From Choristoneura fumiferana (lineage: Eukaryota; Arthropoda; Insecta; Lepidoptera; Tortricidae): 64,000 bases of DNA. Where the stretch lies: assembly GCF_025370935.1 (NCBI RefSeq), contig NC_133500.1, positions 1,859,298 to 1,923,297 on the forward strand, given 5' to 3'. Made by a program: the position numbers and the translations under genes. Shown here piece by piece: positions 32,201 through 47,200 of the stretch (its first letter is position 1; each line of letters opens with the position of its first letter). Under the pieces are notes generated by a model. The model was given only the letters and a program-made list of their open reading frames with translations. It was not told the DNA's origin and ran no database searches.

Positions 32201-35200
32201 TTCTACTACGGATATCATCATTTCTGATTCTATCCCGAAGAGAAACCCCGACCATAGACCTCTCCATAGCCCTCTGAGTGACTTTGAGTTAATTGTGTGT
32301 TGTGGTTCATCCGATGTGGTTAATCCAACCCTATATATAGGGGCGAGGCATGCCAAGAGTCAGGGCCTTTTTACACCATCAGCGGATTATACCGGCGGTT
32401 CGACAACTTTGACGTATAGAGTCCTTAAGTATCTAACATGACAAATATCGTTTTTCAGGTTCTGCGACAAGTTGATCAGGTATATAAACTAAACAGATAC
32501 CTATAGTAAAAACATATTTATGTTATAGAACAAGATTTTTATTGGTTACTGTATTCATCATTTAGATTCCAAATTTCAGTTCACTGACCTATATGAATTA
32601 GCCATTCTGTTATAATTTGTGTTGCCGCGCAAGTGATGTATCGGGCAACAGCTAGTACAGTCATATGCATTAATATATAGAATCTACCACAGCGGAGATT
32701 GCACAAGTATCTGACACGTCCTACCGGTCCTAAATAGAGTTGCATCAGATATTTATGCACGCTATGTTGTGGCAGATATTGGTGCTGCTGACTGTATCTA
32801 TTTATAGTCAAAATACCACAAACGGGACTTATTTACCACGCTAAAAACACAAGTAAAACATGTATTTAATAAAGAACACGTAATATATACAATAATTAAC
32901 AAAAATAAATAAAAATAGAACTCTTTAAAGTCGCTGCTATTGGGCAGGGTGCCCATAAGGCTGCCTGCGTTTCCTCGTTTTATGGCAATGCCAATACGTT
33001 GACCGAGGAATGAGCCGTGCCAGCACCCGAGTAATATTGTTTTGTAAAACACACGAGTAATATTGTTTTGTAAAACACACGAGTAATATTTTTTAGCGTC
33101 ATGTTTGTGGTATTTTGACAAGAAAATCACGAAAGTTTATTTAAGTAAATAAAACCGTGTAAAAATTACACCGACAACGTGTGACATATGATTCAGGTTG
33201 AACTAAATCATAAACCATGTTTTGTTTGGAACAGGTTTTGGTAAGTAAATATTTATTACATTTTAAATAACATATGTTAGCATATGTACTTAGACATATC
33301 CTGTGCGATCCCTTATTTTTTTTTTGTTTGGAAAAAAATACTTTCTGCCAAGTTTCTTGCGGCACATTGTTCTCGGCAATGATGGTCTTTCCGAAGCGCT
33401 GATAGCATAAAAAGTTTTAAAGTGGACTTTAATCAAGAATTATTTCAAGGCCTAATGATGGAGCAGTCAGGCAGGTTTATCATTTTGATTTACCATTAGC
33501 GTGTTTTTAATTTTTAAATTATATCTGTTATAATTGTAGAAAGGCCATATCGATGAAAAAAATGTGAGTATTATTTATACAGACGAATAAACTTAATCGC
33601 GTACCATGATGGGACCTTTTCACTGCAAATCTGCCTAACAGATCATGGTGAAATAAATTTTTCACACCTCTCCTTCAGAAAAGTAACTTTTCCTCCCTGA
33701 CGAGAGGGAGCAAAGTGCAACTTTTCTGTTCAAGGCTTTTCTAAGTATTTTATTGCAAATGCCATTTTTTGAAGTTGATAACGCCACGCAATTTTCTATG
33801 CTGGTTGATCTTTAATAATATTTAATATTTGTTTTTTTCAAGTTTCTTAATGCTCGGTGTGAAAAGTTGTATGAGCCACTCGGAGCAAAATTATTTTCAT
33901 CTTGGGCGTTAACACTTGAATCCCTCATTACGCTCAGGATTCTACTTTGTAGAATTCTTCGCTACATTCTGGATTCAATGTACGCCCTCGCCGTAAATAC
34001 ACCATTTTGCTCCCTTGTGACACAAATAACTATTGAAAAGCTTTCACCCTGAAACACGACTGTTTCCTCGACTCTACCCCGTCAGTCAACTTTTTAGTAA
34101 TTAAGTACCTATAGCTTGTTGCCATTGTAAGTGTCGTGAGTTACTTATTCAAAGTATGATTTTATGGGGTGCAAACATACATTATTGGGCGTTTTCAAAA
34201 AAAAGTAAAAATTTTACGAGTCAGTTTTGTCACGCCCATACTGGATGTACGAAAAAAACGTCGCAAAACTGTCATTTTTTCGGAATCGGAATCNNNNNNN
34301 NNNNNNNNNNNNNNNNNNNNNNNNNNNNNNNNNNNNNNNNNNNNNNNNNNNNNNNNNNNNNNNNNNNNNNNNNNNNNNNNNNNNNNNNNNNNNTCTCCAT
34401 AGCCCTCTGAGTGACTTTGAGTTAATTGTGTGTTGTGGTTCATCCGATGTGGTTAATCCAACCTATATATAGGGCGAGGCATGCCAAGAGTCAGGGCCTT
34501 TTTACACCATCAGCGGATTATACCGGCGGTTCGACAACTTTGACGTATAGAGTCCTTAAGTATGTAACATGACAAATATCGTTTTTCAGGTTCTGCGACA
34601 AGTTGATCAGGTATATAACTAAACAGATACCTATAGTAAAAAACATAGTAAAAAAAACATATTTTATGTTATAGAACAAGATTTTTATTGGTTACTGTAT
34701 TCATCATTTAGATTCCAAATTTCAGTTCACTGACCTATATGAATTAGCCATTCTGTTATAATTTGTGTTGCCGCGCAAGTGATGTATCGGGCAACAGCTA
34801 GTACAGTCATATGCATTAATATATAGAATCTACCACAGCGGAGATTGCACAAGTATCTGACACGTCCTACCGGCCCTAAATAGAGTTGCATCAGATATTT
34901 ATGCACGCTATGTTGTGTCAGATATTGGTGCTGCTGACTGTATCTATTTATAGTCAAAATACCACAAACGGGACTTATTTACCACGCTAAAAACACAAGT
35001 AAAACATGTATTTAATAAAGAACACGTAATATATACAATAATTAACAAAAATAAATAAAAATAGAACTCTTTAAAGTCGCTGCTATTGGGCAGGTGCCCA
35101 TAAGGCTGCCTGCGTTTCCTCGTTTTATGGCAATGCCAATACGTTGACCGAGGAATGAGCCGTGCCAGCACCCGAGTAATATTGTTTTGTAAAACACACG

Positions 35201-38200
35201 AGTAATATTTTTTAGCGTCATGTTTGTGGTATTTTGACAAGAAAATCACGAAAGTTTATTTAAGTAAATAAAACCGTGTAAAAATTACACCGACAACGTG
35301 TGACATATGATTCAGGTTGAACTAAATCATAAACCATGTTTTGTTTGGAACAGGTTTTGGTAAGTGAATATTTATTACATTTTAAATAACATATGTTAGC
35401 ATATGTACTTAGACATATCGTGTGCGATCCCTTATTTTTTTTGTTTGGAAAAAAATACTTTCTGCCAAGTTTCTTGCGGAACATTTTCTCGGCAATGATG
35501 GTCTTTCCGAAGCGCTGATAGCATAAAAAGTTTTAAAGTGGACTTTAATCAAGAATTATTTCAAGGCCTAATGATGGAGCAGTCAGGCAGGTTTATCATT
35601 TTGATTTACCATTAGTGTGTTTTTAATTTTTAAATTATGTCTGTTATAATTGTAGAAAGGCCAAATCGATGAAAAAAATGTGAGTATTATTTATACAGAC
35701 GAAGAAACTTAATCGCGTACCATGATGGGACCTTTTCACTGCAAATCTGCCTAACAGATCATGGTGAAATCAATTTTCACACCTCTCCTTCAGAAAAGTA
35801 ACTTTTCCTCCCTGACGAGAGGGAGCAAAGTGCAACTTTTCTGTTCAAGGCTTTTCTAAGTATTTTATTGCAAATGCCATTTTTTGAAGTTGATAACGCC
35901 ACGCAATTTTCTATGCTGGTTGATCTTTAATAATATTTAATATTTGTTTTTTTCAAGTTTCTTAATGCTCGGTGTGAAAAGTTGTATGAGCCACTCGGGA
36001 GCAAAATTATTTTCATCTTGGGCGTTAACACTTGAATCCCTCATTACGCTCAGGATTCTACTTTGTAGAATCCTTCGCTACATTCTGGATTCAATGTACG
36101 CCCTCGCCGTAAATACACCATTTTGCTCCCTTGTGACACAAATAACTATTGAAAAGCTTTCACCCTAAAACGCGACTGTTTCCTCGACTCTACCCCGTCA
36201 GTCAACTTTTTAGTAAGTACCTATAGCTTGTTGCCATTGTAAGTGTCCTGAGTTACTTATTCAAAGTATGATTTTATGGGGTGCAAACATACGTTATTGG
36301 GCGTTTTTAAAAAAAAGTAAAAAATTTATGATTCCGTTTTGTCACGCCCATACTGGATATACATATGAAAAAAACGTCGTAAAACTGTCATTTTGTCGGA
36401 ATCGGAATCGATCGTGCTCTTAATTCTGAGTAGGAAAAACCATATTTTTTCCAAAATTTCAAAAAAGAAAGGGTAAACTTTTTTTTTAAAACGCCCTTTT
36501 CTAAGAAAGGGGAATGACTGATGTCTCCCAAGTTACGGGACAGAATAACATACCTACCTACACTTAAAAATTGATAGATCTATCTAAGTAAATCTTTTAT
36601 TGTTTTTTATTTATTATGGAACTTTGATCAATAAATGAACATGTCAGTTTCAACAGGCCTTAACTATGAAAACAATACTACGCGATGCAAATGAGCAAAG
36701 ATCTCGAGTCCGACGACATGTCCTCCAAACCATACCACCGGAAACCCTGCCACTACCTACATCAAAATAAAAAACTTATTTCGTGGGCACACAGTGGATG
36801 CAGGCCGCTTACAACCGAAACAACTGGAGGTATCCCATCTTAGGCCTCTAGGTTGGCAACACATCTGCAATACCCGTGGTGTTGCAGATGTTTATGGGCG
36901 GTGGTGATCTCTTACCATCAGCAGACCCACTTGCTCGTTTGCCATCCATCCAATAAAAAAAAAGGTCTATGGGAGAAACCTATGTCCAACAGTGGACGTC
37001 CTACGGCTGATATGATGATGATGAGAATTATTTCCATCAAAACGCCCTATTTTTATTGCATGTATAGTAATATAGTACCTGGGCGACCGAGGAAGAGAAA
37101 AAAAACCTGTATTTCTTAAAAAATGTTTGTGACGTTAATTAAATGTTGATTCACAAAAGCTATTGCGAATGAATTGAATGAGTGAATGATAATGTCTACG
37201 TGCTCATCACGAAATGATTAAATACAAGCTGAGTGATAAGTTAAGTTATCGCGTTATCTTTACGAATACCTAGGTATTTTATATGCAAAAGTGGGTGTAT
37301 TTGTTACACTCACTTCTAAAACCCGGACGGTTGGAGGCATATTGGTCGCGCACTCAGAATTATCAAGTGGCTAGTTGAGCCGATGGGGATAAAATTTGAC
37401 AACTATGGAGATATCGAAAATACAAACTGAGACATGGATGCACAGAAAAAGCCAGAAAAAGAGACCAGCGCTGGGAATCGAACCCAGGTCCTCAGCAATT
37501 CGTGCTGCGTGCTATAACCCCTACACCACCGCTAGACAGGAATCTAGGCACGAATTTTTCCTATGCATACATATCTCACATTGCTTATTTCTACTACGCT
37601 ACTTGTGCAGCACCTGAGGACCTGGGTTCGATTCCCAGCGCTGGTCTCTTTTTCTGGTTTTTTCTGTGCATCCATGTCTCAGTTTGTATTTTCGATATGG
37701 TTTCACGGGATACCCGCAAAAGTAACAAATTTGGAGTTGAAATAAAAAATACAAAAAGACTCCAAAAAACCAATCATAACTATGGAGATAGTTTGCTTGA
37801 GAGTCTGAGAAAGGCATGAGATAGTATTTATCCCGGAAAATTGTGATGTTCCCACGGCTCACGGGTAACAGCTAGAAAGAAATACTATGTCTTGTTTACA
37901 AAATATTAGGAGGCCCCTGCATAAGAAGGGCATTCACACAAGGACAAGTGATATAACTTTCGTTCAATTCATTCGTGTTAGCTCTTGTGAAATAACCTAT
38001 ACTCGTACTTAAGACCATCGTAATATTCTTATGAATTGAATTTATTTTATTTTTCAGTATAAGCAGATGACTTCTGTGAAAAAGCTGAAACAGTCAATAA
38101 AGAAGGTACGCTTTCGTGTGTACAGACACCAGCATTAATATCTGTCACAGCGGAGCGTGCGCAAATATCAGACACGTCCTTCCGGCCCTAGAAATAGAGT

Positions 38201-41200
38201 CGTATCAGATATTTATGCAAGCCTGTTGTGTCAGATATTGGTGAAGTAATAGGTCCTAGGATGATTTTTTAAATCTTTTCTTTTTGTGTTTGTTTTCGAA
38301 ATTGTCAGTTACATAAGGAGAAGGGTAAGGGTATAAGGTTATAATAGAAGAAGTAGCCTGAGACCTCATGATTAATAAAAAAATAGTTTTATGGTTACCT
38401 ACTTTTCATTTGTAGAAACATTAGGTAATTAATTTATGTCCATTAATTAATTTAGTAAATTAGAGTAAGCATCAATATTGTTATTTATAGCAATTGCGGA
38501 ATGGAGCATCGATACAAACCGTGATGCGGTTTAACAATGCCATAAATGATAAATTGTATTTTTTCTCATATTAATAAATAAATAAATAAATAATGTCTTA
38601 CAGCTTTCATCAGTAAGTACACAAACTTTCGCATTAAATCTATATCTTTTAATCGTAAACCACACAGAACGGCAGCGGGTCGGGAGCGGGTCGGGTCGCG
38701 AGTGCGACGGGTTTATTTACGTGGCTATATACTTACTTCTATTTATGATTGGTTTTTTGGAGTCTTTTTGTATTTTTTATTTCAACTCCAAATTCCAGCA
38801 GTGGTGTAGGGGTTATAGCACGCAGCACGGATTGCTGAGGACCTGGGTTCGATTCTCAGTGCTGGTCTCTTTTTCTGGTTTTTCTGTGCATCCATGTCTC
38901 AGTTTGTGTTTTCGATATAACTTATTTATAATCAACATCACACCGACGGTGGGCGCGGGGCGGGTCATGCGCTGGCACCGCGGTGTGATGTTGTTCATAC
39001 AGCCACGTAAACAGGCCCGCTGCACTCCCGCCCGTTTTCGTGGTCACTTTTTTTTTATGAACGGGCTGTAGAATTTGACCATTTTCGATTATTTTTAGAC
39101 GTCTTTTAACTTACTTCATATCCTGGAAACTGTAATTGTGACAAAATGTTTTCATTCTAGACCATTAAAACTTGGGGCAGTCAAGTAAGTATCTAATTAT
39201 AGATATACAGATAATTATTACCTTCTAAAATATAGAAATACAGCACGAGAACAGATGGCCGTTGGGTCCGAAAAGTTCTCGAGTGGAGACCGCGGATCGG
39301 CAAGCGCAGCGTAGGACGTCACCAACGAGATGGACGAGGTCTATGTGGGAGGCCTATGTCCAACAGCTGACGTCCTACAACTGAGAAAATCAGTTCCCCA
39401 AACTTGTTTGTTCCGTAGCAAAATTCTAGTCGCATTATTCCCCACTAGTATATGTTTTCGCTCACGAATATCACCATTTGCATCACGCTACTTTCAATTA
39501 AATCCAGTAATTCCATTGCACTACGTTTATATAAACGAAATCTTGTAGCAAATGCTTTCTCATCATATTCTTCGAAATAATTGCAGCGTGTTTGAAATAT
39601 ACGGGGAGCGCGCAAAATTCTTTCCATATTTCAAATCATCTAAAGCATATCCTCTTCAATATTAATAATTTAAAGCGTTCTTTGCATTTTTATTTCGTAA
39701 CAATTTTAGGTACGTCAAATGCCAAACCAATGTTTAAACTAAGACGGATACTGCGTTTAAGTTAATCGGTCGATTATGGTACTTACCAACGGTAGTGCGT
39801 GTGAACAGCATAATATTGTTAAACAGCCGTTTACGGTTTAAACAGTTGTTTAAAATTTAAACATCTGTTGGTGAACACGGGCCTTAATCGTTAAATTGCT
39901 ATTTAATGTGGTCCGACTTTTTCACTGTTTTATTAATTTGTTTCAGGGTGGATCTATGCTAATCGATATTCCAAACTTGAGTCACGCTTTGAACGTACGT
40001 AATTAATGATTAAGTTTTAATAATTACTTTAAGGGGCTGTTTCACCATCCATTGATTAGTGTTAACTGACGGTTAAACGTGATGCCGCCTCTATTTGTTT
40101 TGTTCGAATAGACGGAGACGGGATCACATTTAACCGTCGGTTAACGCTAATCAATGGATGGTGAAACAGCCCCTAAGCTTATTTTTCTGTCGCTTTTTAC
40201 AAGGGAGTGCACATTTTGTTATCTTCTCTCTATTAGAGGAGGTTGGACTTGGAAGCCGACGGCCAGTTTAACAAAATGAAATAAAGAAGACTGAAGTATT
40301 GTATTTGCTAATTATATTGTATTTATTTATTTTTAGGACTCTCAAAAACTCCTCATTCATGACAAAAAAATGGTAAGTATCTTTAAAAATACCTTAATGA
40401 TGAAGTTAAGTTTGTAATATTATTTTCTAATCAAGACATTGTTTTTATACAAAAATTCATATTCTTTGTATTTAATTTAAAAAAATTACAGCTTACTGTG
40501 AGTATTTGAAACTACTAGTATTTTTTATGATTTGGGTACACTGTTTAATTGACAAACGTGTAAAACTTAATGTAATAAATATTTACATTGAAAATAAAAA
40601 AAAAACTGTAAAGAAAAAAAAAGAAGTTAAACCGACCACTAGGCAATAAATATTTAAACGTTAATGTTAATTATTTCCTTTAAAATCTACAGTCTCTACT
40701 TTGTGATCCAGTATTGTATTTAATTCAGAAAGGATATAATTAGGTTTTTTCAACGCCAACTTAAGTAATATGAAGTTATAAAGAATTATGAGCCCATTTG
40801 ATATAATTTTCTTTTTGCAAAATAATTTCTCTCTCTTTTATTGTACTTTCATAATTTTAGCATAAGTACAAGAATTTTCTTCAAGTGGTATTAAAATTTA
40901 AAATCTGTTTTCAGGCGGTATGTATTTATTTCTGTTATATCGTTATAAAAGTCTCTTGGTTTTGTTCTCCAAAAATTGGAATCACTTTTAGGGTTCCGCC
41001 CTATACCGTACTAACCAGGCCACATGAGTGAGTGAATGAATGAATAAAACGTTTCTTCATACATTCATTCATTCATCCTTTCATCCATTCGTTCATTTAT
41101 TCATTCACTTATTATCATAGGCATCAAATTCACATTGTTACGGTTGGTACATTACTCAGACTCCGCTATCAGTCACGGGACTGTATCTTTTGAACCATTA

Positions 41201-44200
41201 TGAAGACACTTGAACTTTTCTCTAGACGCATCAAACGAGTTTTTTGGTTTCATTTTTTTTTCAAGATTGTTCTAATTTTCTCTTTGTATTCCAGACTATA
41301 TCACAGATGCACAAAACTGGTGTAAGTATTAAATACAAAAGCTACAGAGTCGATATTTTCTAAGACTTAACAATGAAAGATAACAGCTGGAACACATCAT
41401 CATCATCATCATCAAGACTTCATCATCGACTAGACTAAGATTATGTCATACATTCATATGATACTCGTATCGTAACTGTACCGGGAACGATACGCTAGAA
41501 CTTGTTGACCACTACGTTTACCCAGGGATCGTGGGTCATTTGCAGAAAATATGCATCTATCTTTTTTTTTTCAGAAAATTGTTTTTTTAGACTTATCTTA
41601 CTCAGAATCGTTTCTACATTCGAACCTCGTACAAAAGGAAAAATATGTCCCAAATTTTCCATCTCAGTTCCTTACATTTTTGTATGTTTTTTTTTATTCC
41701 TATGCATGTAACGCACCTGAGAAATATTTTTCTTAAGAAATTTTTGGGATGTCAAGATGTCCCAAATATCCATCTTAGTTTCGTTTTATTTTAGTATGGT
41801 TTTTTTTTCTATGAACGTAATGCACCAGAGAAATATTTTTCCATATAAAAGTTTGGCATATTTTCTGAAAATGACCCATAAAGTCGCATATTTTTTTAAA
41901 TCATAAAGTAACACATCGCTCGACGAACGGATAACCATTGCGGGAGAAAGGCTCTCGAGTGGCGACCACGAACTTGTAGGCGAAGCGTTGGGTGGCCTCC
42001 CATTAGGTGGATAGACAACATAGGGAGAGTGGCGGGCAACCGGTGGATGCAAGCGGCGAGTTGTCGTTCATTGTGGCGTTCTAAGGGGCCTCTGTTCAAC
42101 GTTTTCTGGTTGATGGTGATGATGATGAATTGGTAAATTTGTTTGTTTGGATTTGTCTGTTCCAGGACGAAATTTTAGCAGGATTGAAGAAACTCATGAT
42201 AAAAGCACGCGTATGTATTTATGCCCTAGAGTAACGATTACATAAACGATAGGTTGCCGCGGATCGGCAAGCGCAGCGTAGGACGTCCACCAACGAGATG
42301 GACGGATGACCTGGTTAAAGCCGCGGGTTCACGGTGGATGCAGGCCGCTCCCAACCGAGGCAACTGGAGGTCTATGGGGGAGGCCAATGTCCAACAGTGG
42401 ACGTCATACGGCTGATCTGATGATGTGTTGATGCGCTAGAGTATAATGTAGAGTAATTTTATTTATTTTATTTAATGATATGATAAAACAGTAACTCTGT
42501 CTGTCCATCTCTTTGTCTGGTACGGTCAAGAACTTTAAGTAATGAGCCACCATAGAACTTTTTCAAAGGAAAAGTCATTACGATTTTCCTTGTTAATTGA
42601 TGCGATGTCACTATGACGTTAACTGTGAAATGGTTCCATGGTGGCTCATGGATAAAGACCTTGACCGTACCTCTTCTCGCTTAAAATGCTGAGCCGATTT
42701 AGATGAATTATGAAGGTAGTTTGAGACCCTGGAAAGGACATAGGATAGCCTAGTGATCGCAGTAAATTGTATAATATAATTAATTTTGGTAATAACAAGC
42801 TTAGTTTAGAAATAAACTTGAGTTTAGCTGTAAAACTTATACATATATATATATATAAGATTATTATTGTACCAGTTTGTCAACGTGGCTAACATACCTG
42901 TACATAATATATGTACATCCTTATGCAACATTTCAAAATGTTAATGCTAGCAGTCTCTAGAACCTAAGCCACGGACGGGCGGACATGGCGAAACTGTAAG
43001 GGTTCCCTTTAGGACTACGGAATCGTAAACCAGTTTTTTTTTTCATTGCAGAAGATTCCCAATTTGACTCGGTCTCAAAAAGGGGTAAGTATATTTATTT
43101 AAAAACGTATAAATAAAATGAAATGCACATACAAATCATAAGTTTCGGGGGATCAACCTTGGACCTTGGAAAGTTTTGATTTATATGCGCATAAATTATA
43201 CGCGTGTAGTTTACTCCCAGCGCCATTTAGTAGTCATACAGATAAACTGTTAAATCCTGTATCGCGTTGTCCAAATTTCTCAACTCGCATATCGGGCTCT
43301 ATTGTTAATGGCGTAGAAACGTGTTCAGATATTTTTGATCAAATTTTTGCTCATTAGTTTATGAACTCGACTGTACCTACCTACCTAGGTAATTGCACAG
43401 AATACTGTAAGAAAATGTACCGAATTACAAAGTTTATTAAACCACATTGCAGTCATAAATAGTTGTACAGAATTAGTAGGTACGTAAGAGAAAGTAACAG
43501 TTATGTAGATTGCCGAGACGTGAGTAGTGTTCTTAGAATCAAATATTTTGACTACAAATGGCAACACTTTACAAACAGTAAATTAACTAAACTTATTTTA
43601 ATTTCAGATTGTACGTAATTAATAGCATATCATTTAGCTTTGCTGGTTAATAAACCATTACATTGCTTTTCTGGAGTTATATACAATTTTGTAATTGACT
43701 GCATAAAACTCTGGTAAGTATTTGAATACATTGAGATACTGCGATTTTTATTTCAGATTAATCTAATGTTTTTGCGAGTAAGTATATTATAAATGTATTC
43801 GGGTTCTGCCTTTTCATAGAATTATTGTTTGCCAAATGTTTCATTAAACATTGTTGGGGTAAACGAATTCTGGAGTGGAGACGAATCGGCAAGCGTGGCG
43901 TAGGACGCCCTCAGACCTGGTGGAGCGATGATCTTCGCAAGGTGGCTGGCAAGAACTGGATGAGAGTGGCCAAGGATCGTGCTCAGGGAGGTGCAATTGG
44001 AGAGGCCTAATGTCCAGCAGTTGACTAAAAAAGACCGGTGATGATGATGATGATGATGATGATGAGTAGCAAAGAGAGTAGTTTGACCAAGAATGGTATC
44101 CACGGTCGAATAATGAAGCAGTCAGGCAGAAATTGCCAGAAAACAAAAACAAAATAGTACCAATTATCTATACTTAGTTGGTTACTTTTGTACTTTGTCG

Positions 44201-47200
44201 TTTTACAGTCACGTACTTAACGCCATGCAACATTGACAAATATGTTAATGTGACAGAGTATAAAAGTAACCAGCTACTTTTGATGCTGACCGAACTACAG
44301 GCTGCGCCTGTCACGTGGGATTCACGGATTACAATTTTAGGCTAGTCCCCTTAAAAAATCTAATTATTTTTTCTTTTGTCAATGAGACAAAAAAAGTTGT
44401 TAAGTAGCCAAAGTTCTGTGTGACGTTACGCCGTGTGGCAATTATTTAACGGACCCCCACTTCCAATCTTCGACGCGCTCTTTGTAATTATTGTTCGATT
44501 GACATTTCGTAACTTGCCAGGGTGGGATGGCTCAACTAATTAACGCGGTGCCTCAGCCAGCGAAGAAACTGGTAAGTCGAACTTTACATTACTTTTATTT
44601 ACAGTAAGTACAGTAACATGGATTTTCAACTCAAAATGTGCACTTTGTTATTTGCTTTGTTTTGTTGGAGATTCGGTTTCACTTCTATGAGATACAAAAA
44701 TATTCTTAAAACTATAATAAACTCCACCATGATCTTAATATATATAATCATAGATGTATTTTTTTAGATTTGCAAGAAAACTTAATCATAATTATAATGT
44801 TTTAAACTTTCGTGATCTTCATTAATAATATCACAATCGAGACTTGTCATGTCACGCTAGTAAAGGAGCTATAACTCGAGTCCCAAGATCTATCCAATAA
44901 TTCTATCTTACCAAACATTATTTTTAGATTTTTATTTAATCCATATACTAATATTATAAATGCGAAAGTGTGTGTCCGTCTTTCACGTCGAAACGGAGCG
45001 ACGGATCGACGTGATTTTTGGCATAGAGATAGTTTATGGGCCAGAGAGTGACATAGGTATTTTTTCATCCCGGAAAATGCACAGTTCCCAAGGGAAAAGC
45101 GCGCGATAACCGAATTCCACGCGGGCGAAGCCCCGGGCAAAAGCTAGTTTATAAATAAACGGAGATTTTAAGTCTGGTGTCATGGCGAGGACATTTTAAC
45201 TGCGAGGCCGTGGGCGAGGGCCCACATCGCCCACGCCTAGCTCGCGGGCTACGCCACTGCACTCTGTTAATGCCTCGACGTTTCGACCACATTAGTAGTC
45301 ACGAGTAGTGTTTACTACGGCCAATGTGATCAAAACGTTCGAGGTAACCATTACTCATTTGTTAGCGTGATAAGACCCGATTATGTTGCTGTGCAATAAA
45401 GAGTTGTTGTATTGTATTGTATTGTAATTATAACTATTATCATTTCATTTTTTTCATTAGATGAGTCGTAGGATGCAGAATCACGGAAATAAGGTAAATA
45501 TCTTATCTTAGGCTTACCTTTTTGTCCGTTTGGACCCTTGATAATTATACATTCCTTGTACATAAGATGATATTCTTTTTATGTTTGTGCAGTCAAGGGT
45601 ATAAATATCTATAGCCACAGCATCTAATATTGAGCTTATTTGCGTAGAGCTATGATCTTTTTATTATTTTTAAATTCATTAATCAATCAATAATCTTTTC
45701 AGCTTGTAAGTAACTACATTTCAATGACTTTTTCATTTTGACATTTCTCATTAATTTCATTCATTCTCCTTTTTTGCAATCAGTTCTTCATGTAGCTGTG
45801 TTGTGTAATCATTCACTTCAAATCTCGTGGAACTACACGGAAAAAAATAGGTCTTAGATTAAGACAATATACCCTTGGTCAAGACAATAATATTTCGTAT
45901 ATAACCGGACGCCATATTGTATTGGATGAAGACAAATATTGTCTCGGGTTAAAACTATTATCTTGCTTAAAAAAAAACTTGGATTTAAACAATATTCTTG
46001 GTCAAAGAATTCCTTTTTTTTCCGTGTATGTACCTATAATACTAAAAGATCACTCGACCGAATGTTCATAATTTTATTCATAATCTGTTACGTTTCAGCT
46101 AAGCCAAGTAATACAAGCGGTAAGTAATACGAATAATTACAATACTCAAACCTTTGATTATTTACTTAACCACTTGTTCCTCCTCCTTGTGTCGTCGTAA
46201 TCTTCATTGCAGAGGGTCGTAATCTCCACGAATCATTTTCCGGACAATCGCTCGAATCTCCATTTGGCACGGTCTTCGGCAGCGTGTGTACTCGTATAGC
46301 ATCGTGGACGTTTTTACCCATACATATTGTCGCGGATCTGATCTGTCCAGCGCATGGGGCTCCTTCCCCTTGATCGCTTGCCCTGAACCTTCCATATCAT
46401 TAGGATTTTTTCTAGGTTCTCATTCTTCTTCCTAGCTATGTGACCAAAGGACTCAAAGATCGTACGGAGGCAGACCATTGACAATCTCACAGTGACTCCC
46501 ACGTCCCGCAGAATTGACTCATTCGTGCGGCGAGCCGTCCAATCCAAGGTATCGAAAATACAAAGTGAAATATAGATGCATAGAAAAACCAGAAAAATAA
46601 GACCAGCATGGAGCACCACATCTTGAAGGCGTCAATTCACCCACGGTCAGAATTCTTGAGGGTCTACGTTTCAGCGCCGTACAGGAAAATCGAGAACACG
46701 AGTGTCCCCACCAGACTGATCTTGGTCCTCAGCGAGACTGCTCTATCCGTCGTAGGTGTGTGAAGTTCCCCATGCGTACTGGGTCCGCGTGGGCCGAGAT
46801 GATGTTAGACACTAGTTCAATGACGTGTCTAAGATTTTTATGGTAACACAAATAGGTTCCTCTTGGTAAACATTCTTTTTCGTTGGACTGTTTCTGACCA
46901 CTCTGTCACGAAATTATTTGTTTTCTAACTAAAAAAATAATAATAAAGATGTGGTGCCATTGTTTGTCTTTTTTGGTGTTACTAACTTTTAACTAGAGAA
47001 AAATTAAAAATAATGCAACCGAATTGATAAACTCCACTTTTTTTGAAGTCGGTTAAAAATGCCAATATGTCCCATACAAAAAACTCTTCTCCGTCACTTT
47101 TGTCGGGGACAAAAGCAGGACAACGAAAACTATTTTGACCCGGCTAATAAGGCCTTAGGTGCCACAACCATACTTACTTCTGGTGTGTTACAGGAAAGTC

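Larger units (their letters stand above)
32261..34293. repeat. Duplicated block, copy 1 (ends at the gap)
   Basis: Nearly identical to 34394-36409. Both copies end exactly at the N run. Differences are a few substitutions, small indels and one extra 33-bp tandem unit at about 33026-33090. Confidence 0.9.
34394..36409. repeat. Duplicated block, copy 2 (starts at the gap)
   Basis: Begins TCTCCATAGCCCTCTGAG as at 32261 and ends TCGGAATCGGAATC as at 34293. Contains the second set of exons 4-6. Confidence 0.9.

Noticed and set aside
33835..36170. Matching open frames at 33867-34052 and 35944-36168
   Set aside because: They are the two copies of the assembly duplication and have no coding signature.
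43650..43720. Extra exon in gene B ending at a GTAAGT donor (43714)
   Set aside because: The sequence before the donor has no good acceptor giving a phase-0 open segment. The only nearby AG yields a segment whose length is not a multiple of three.
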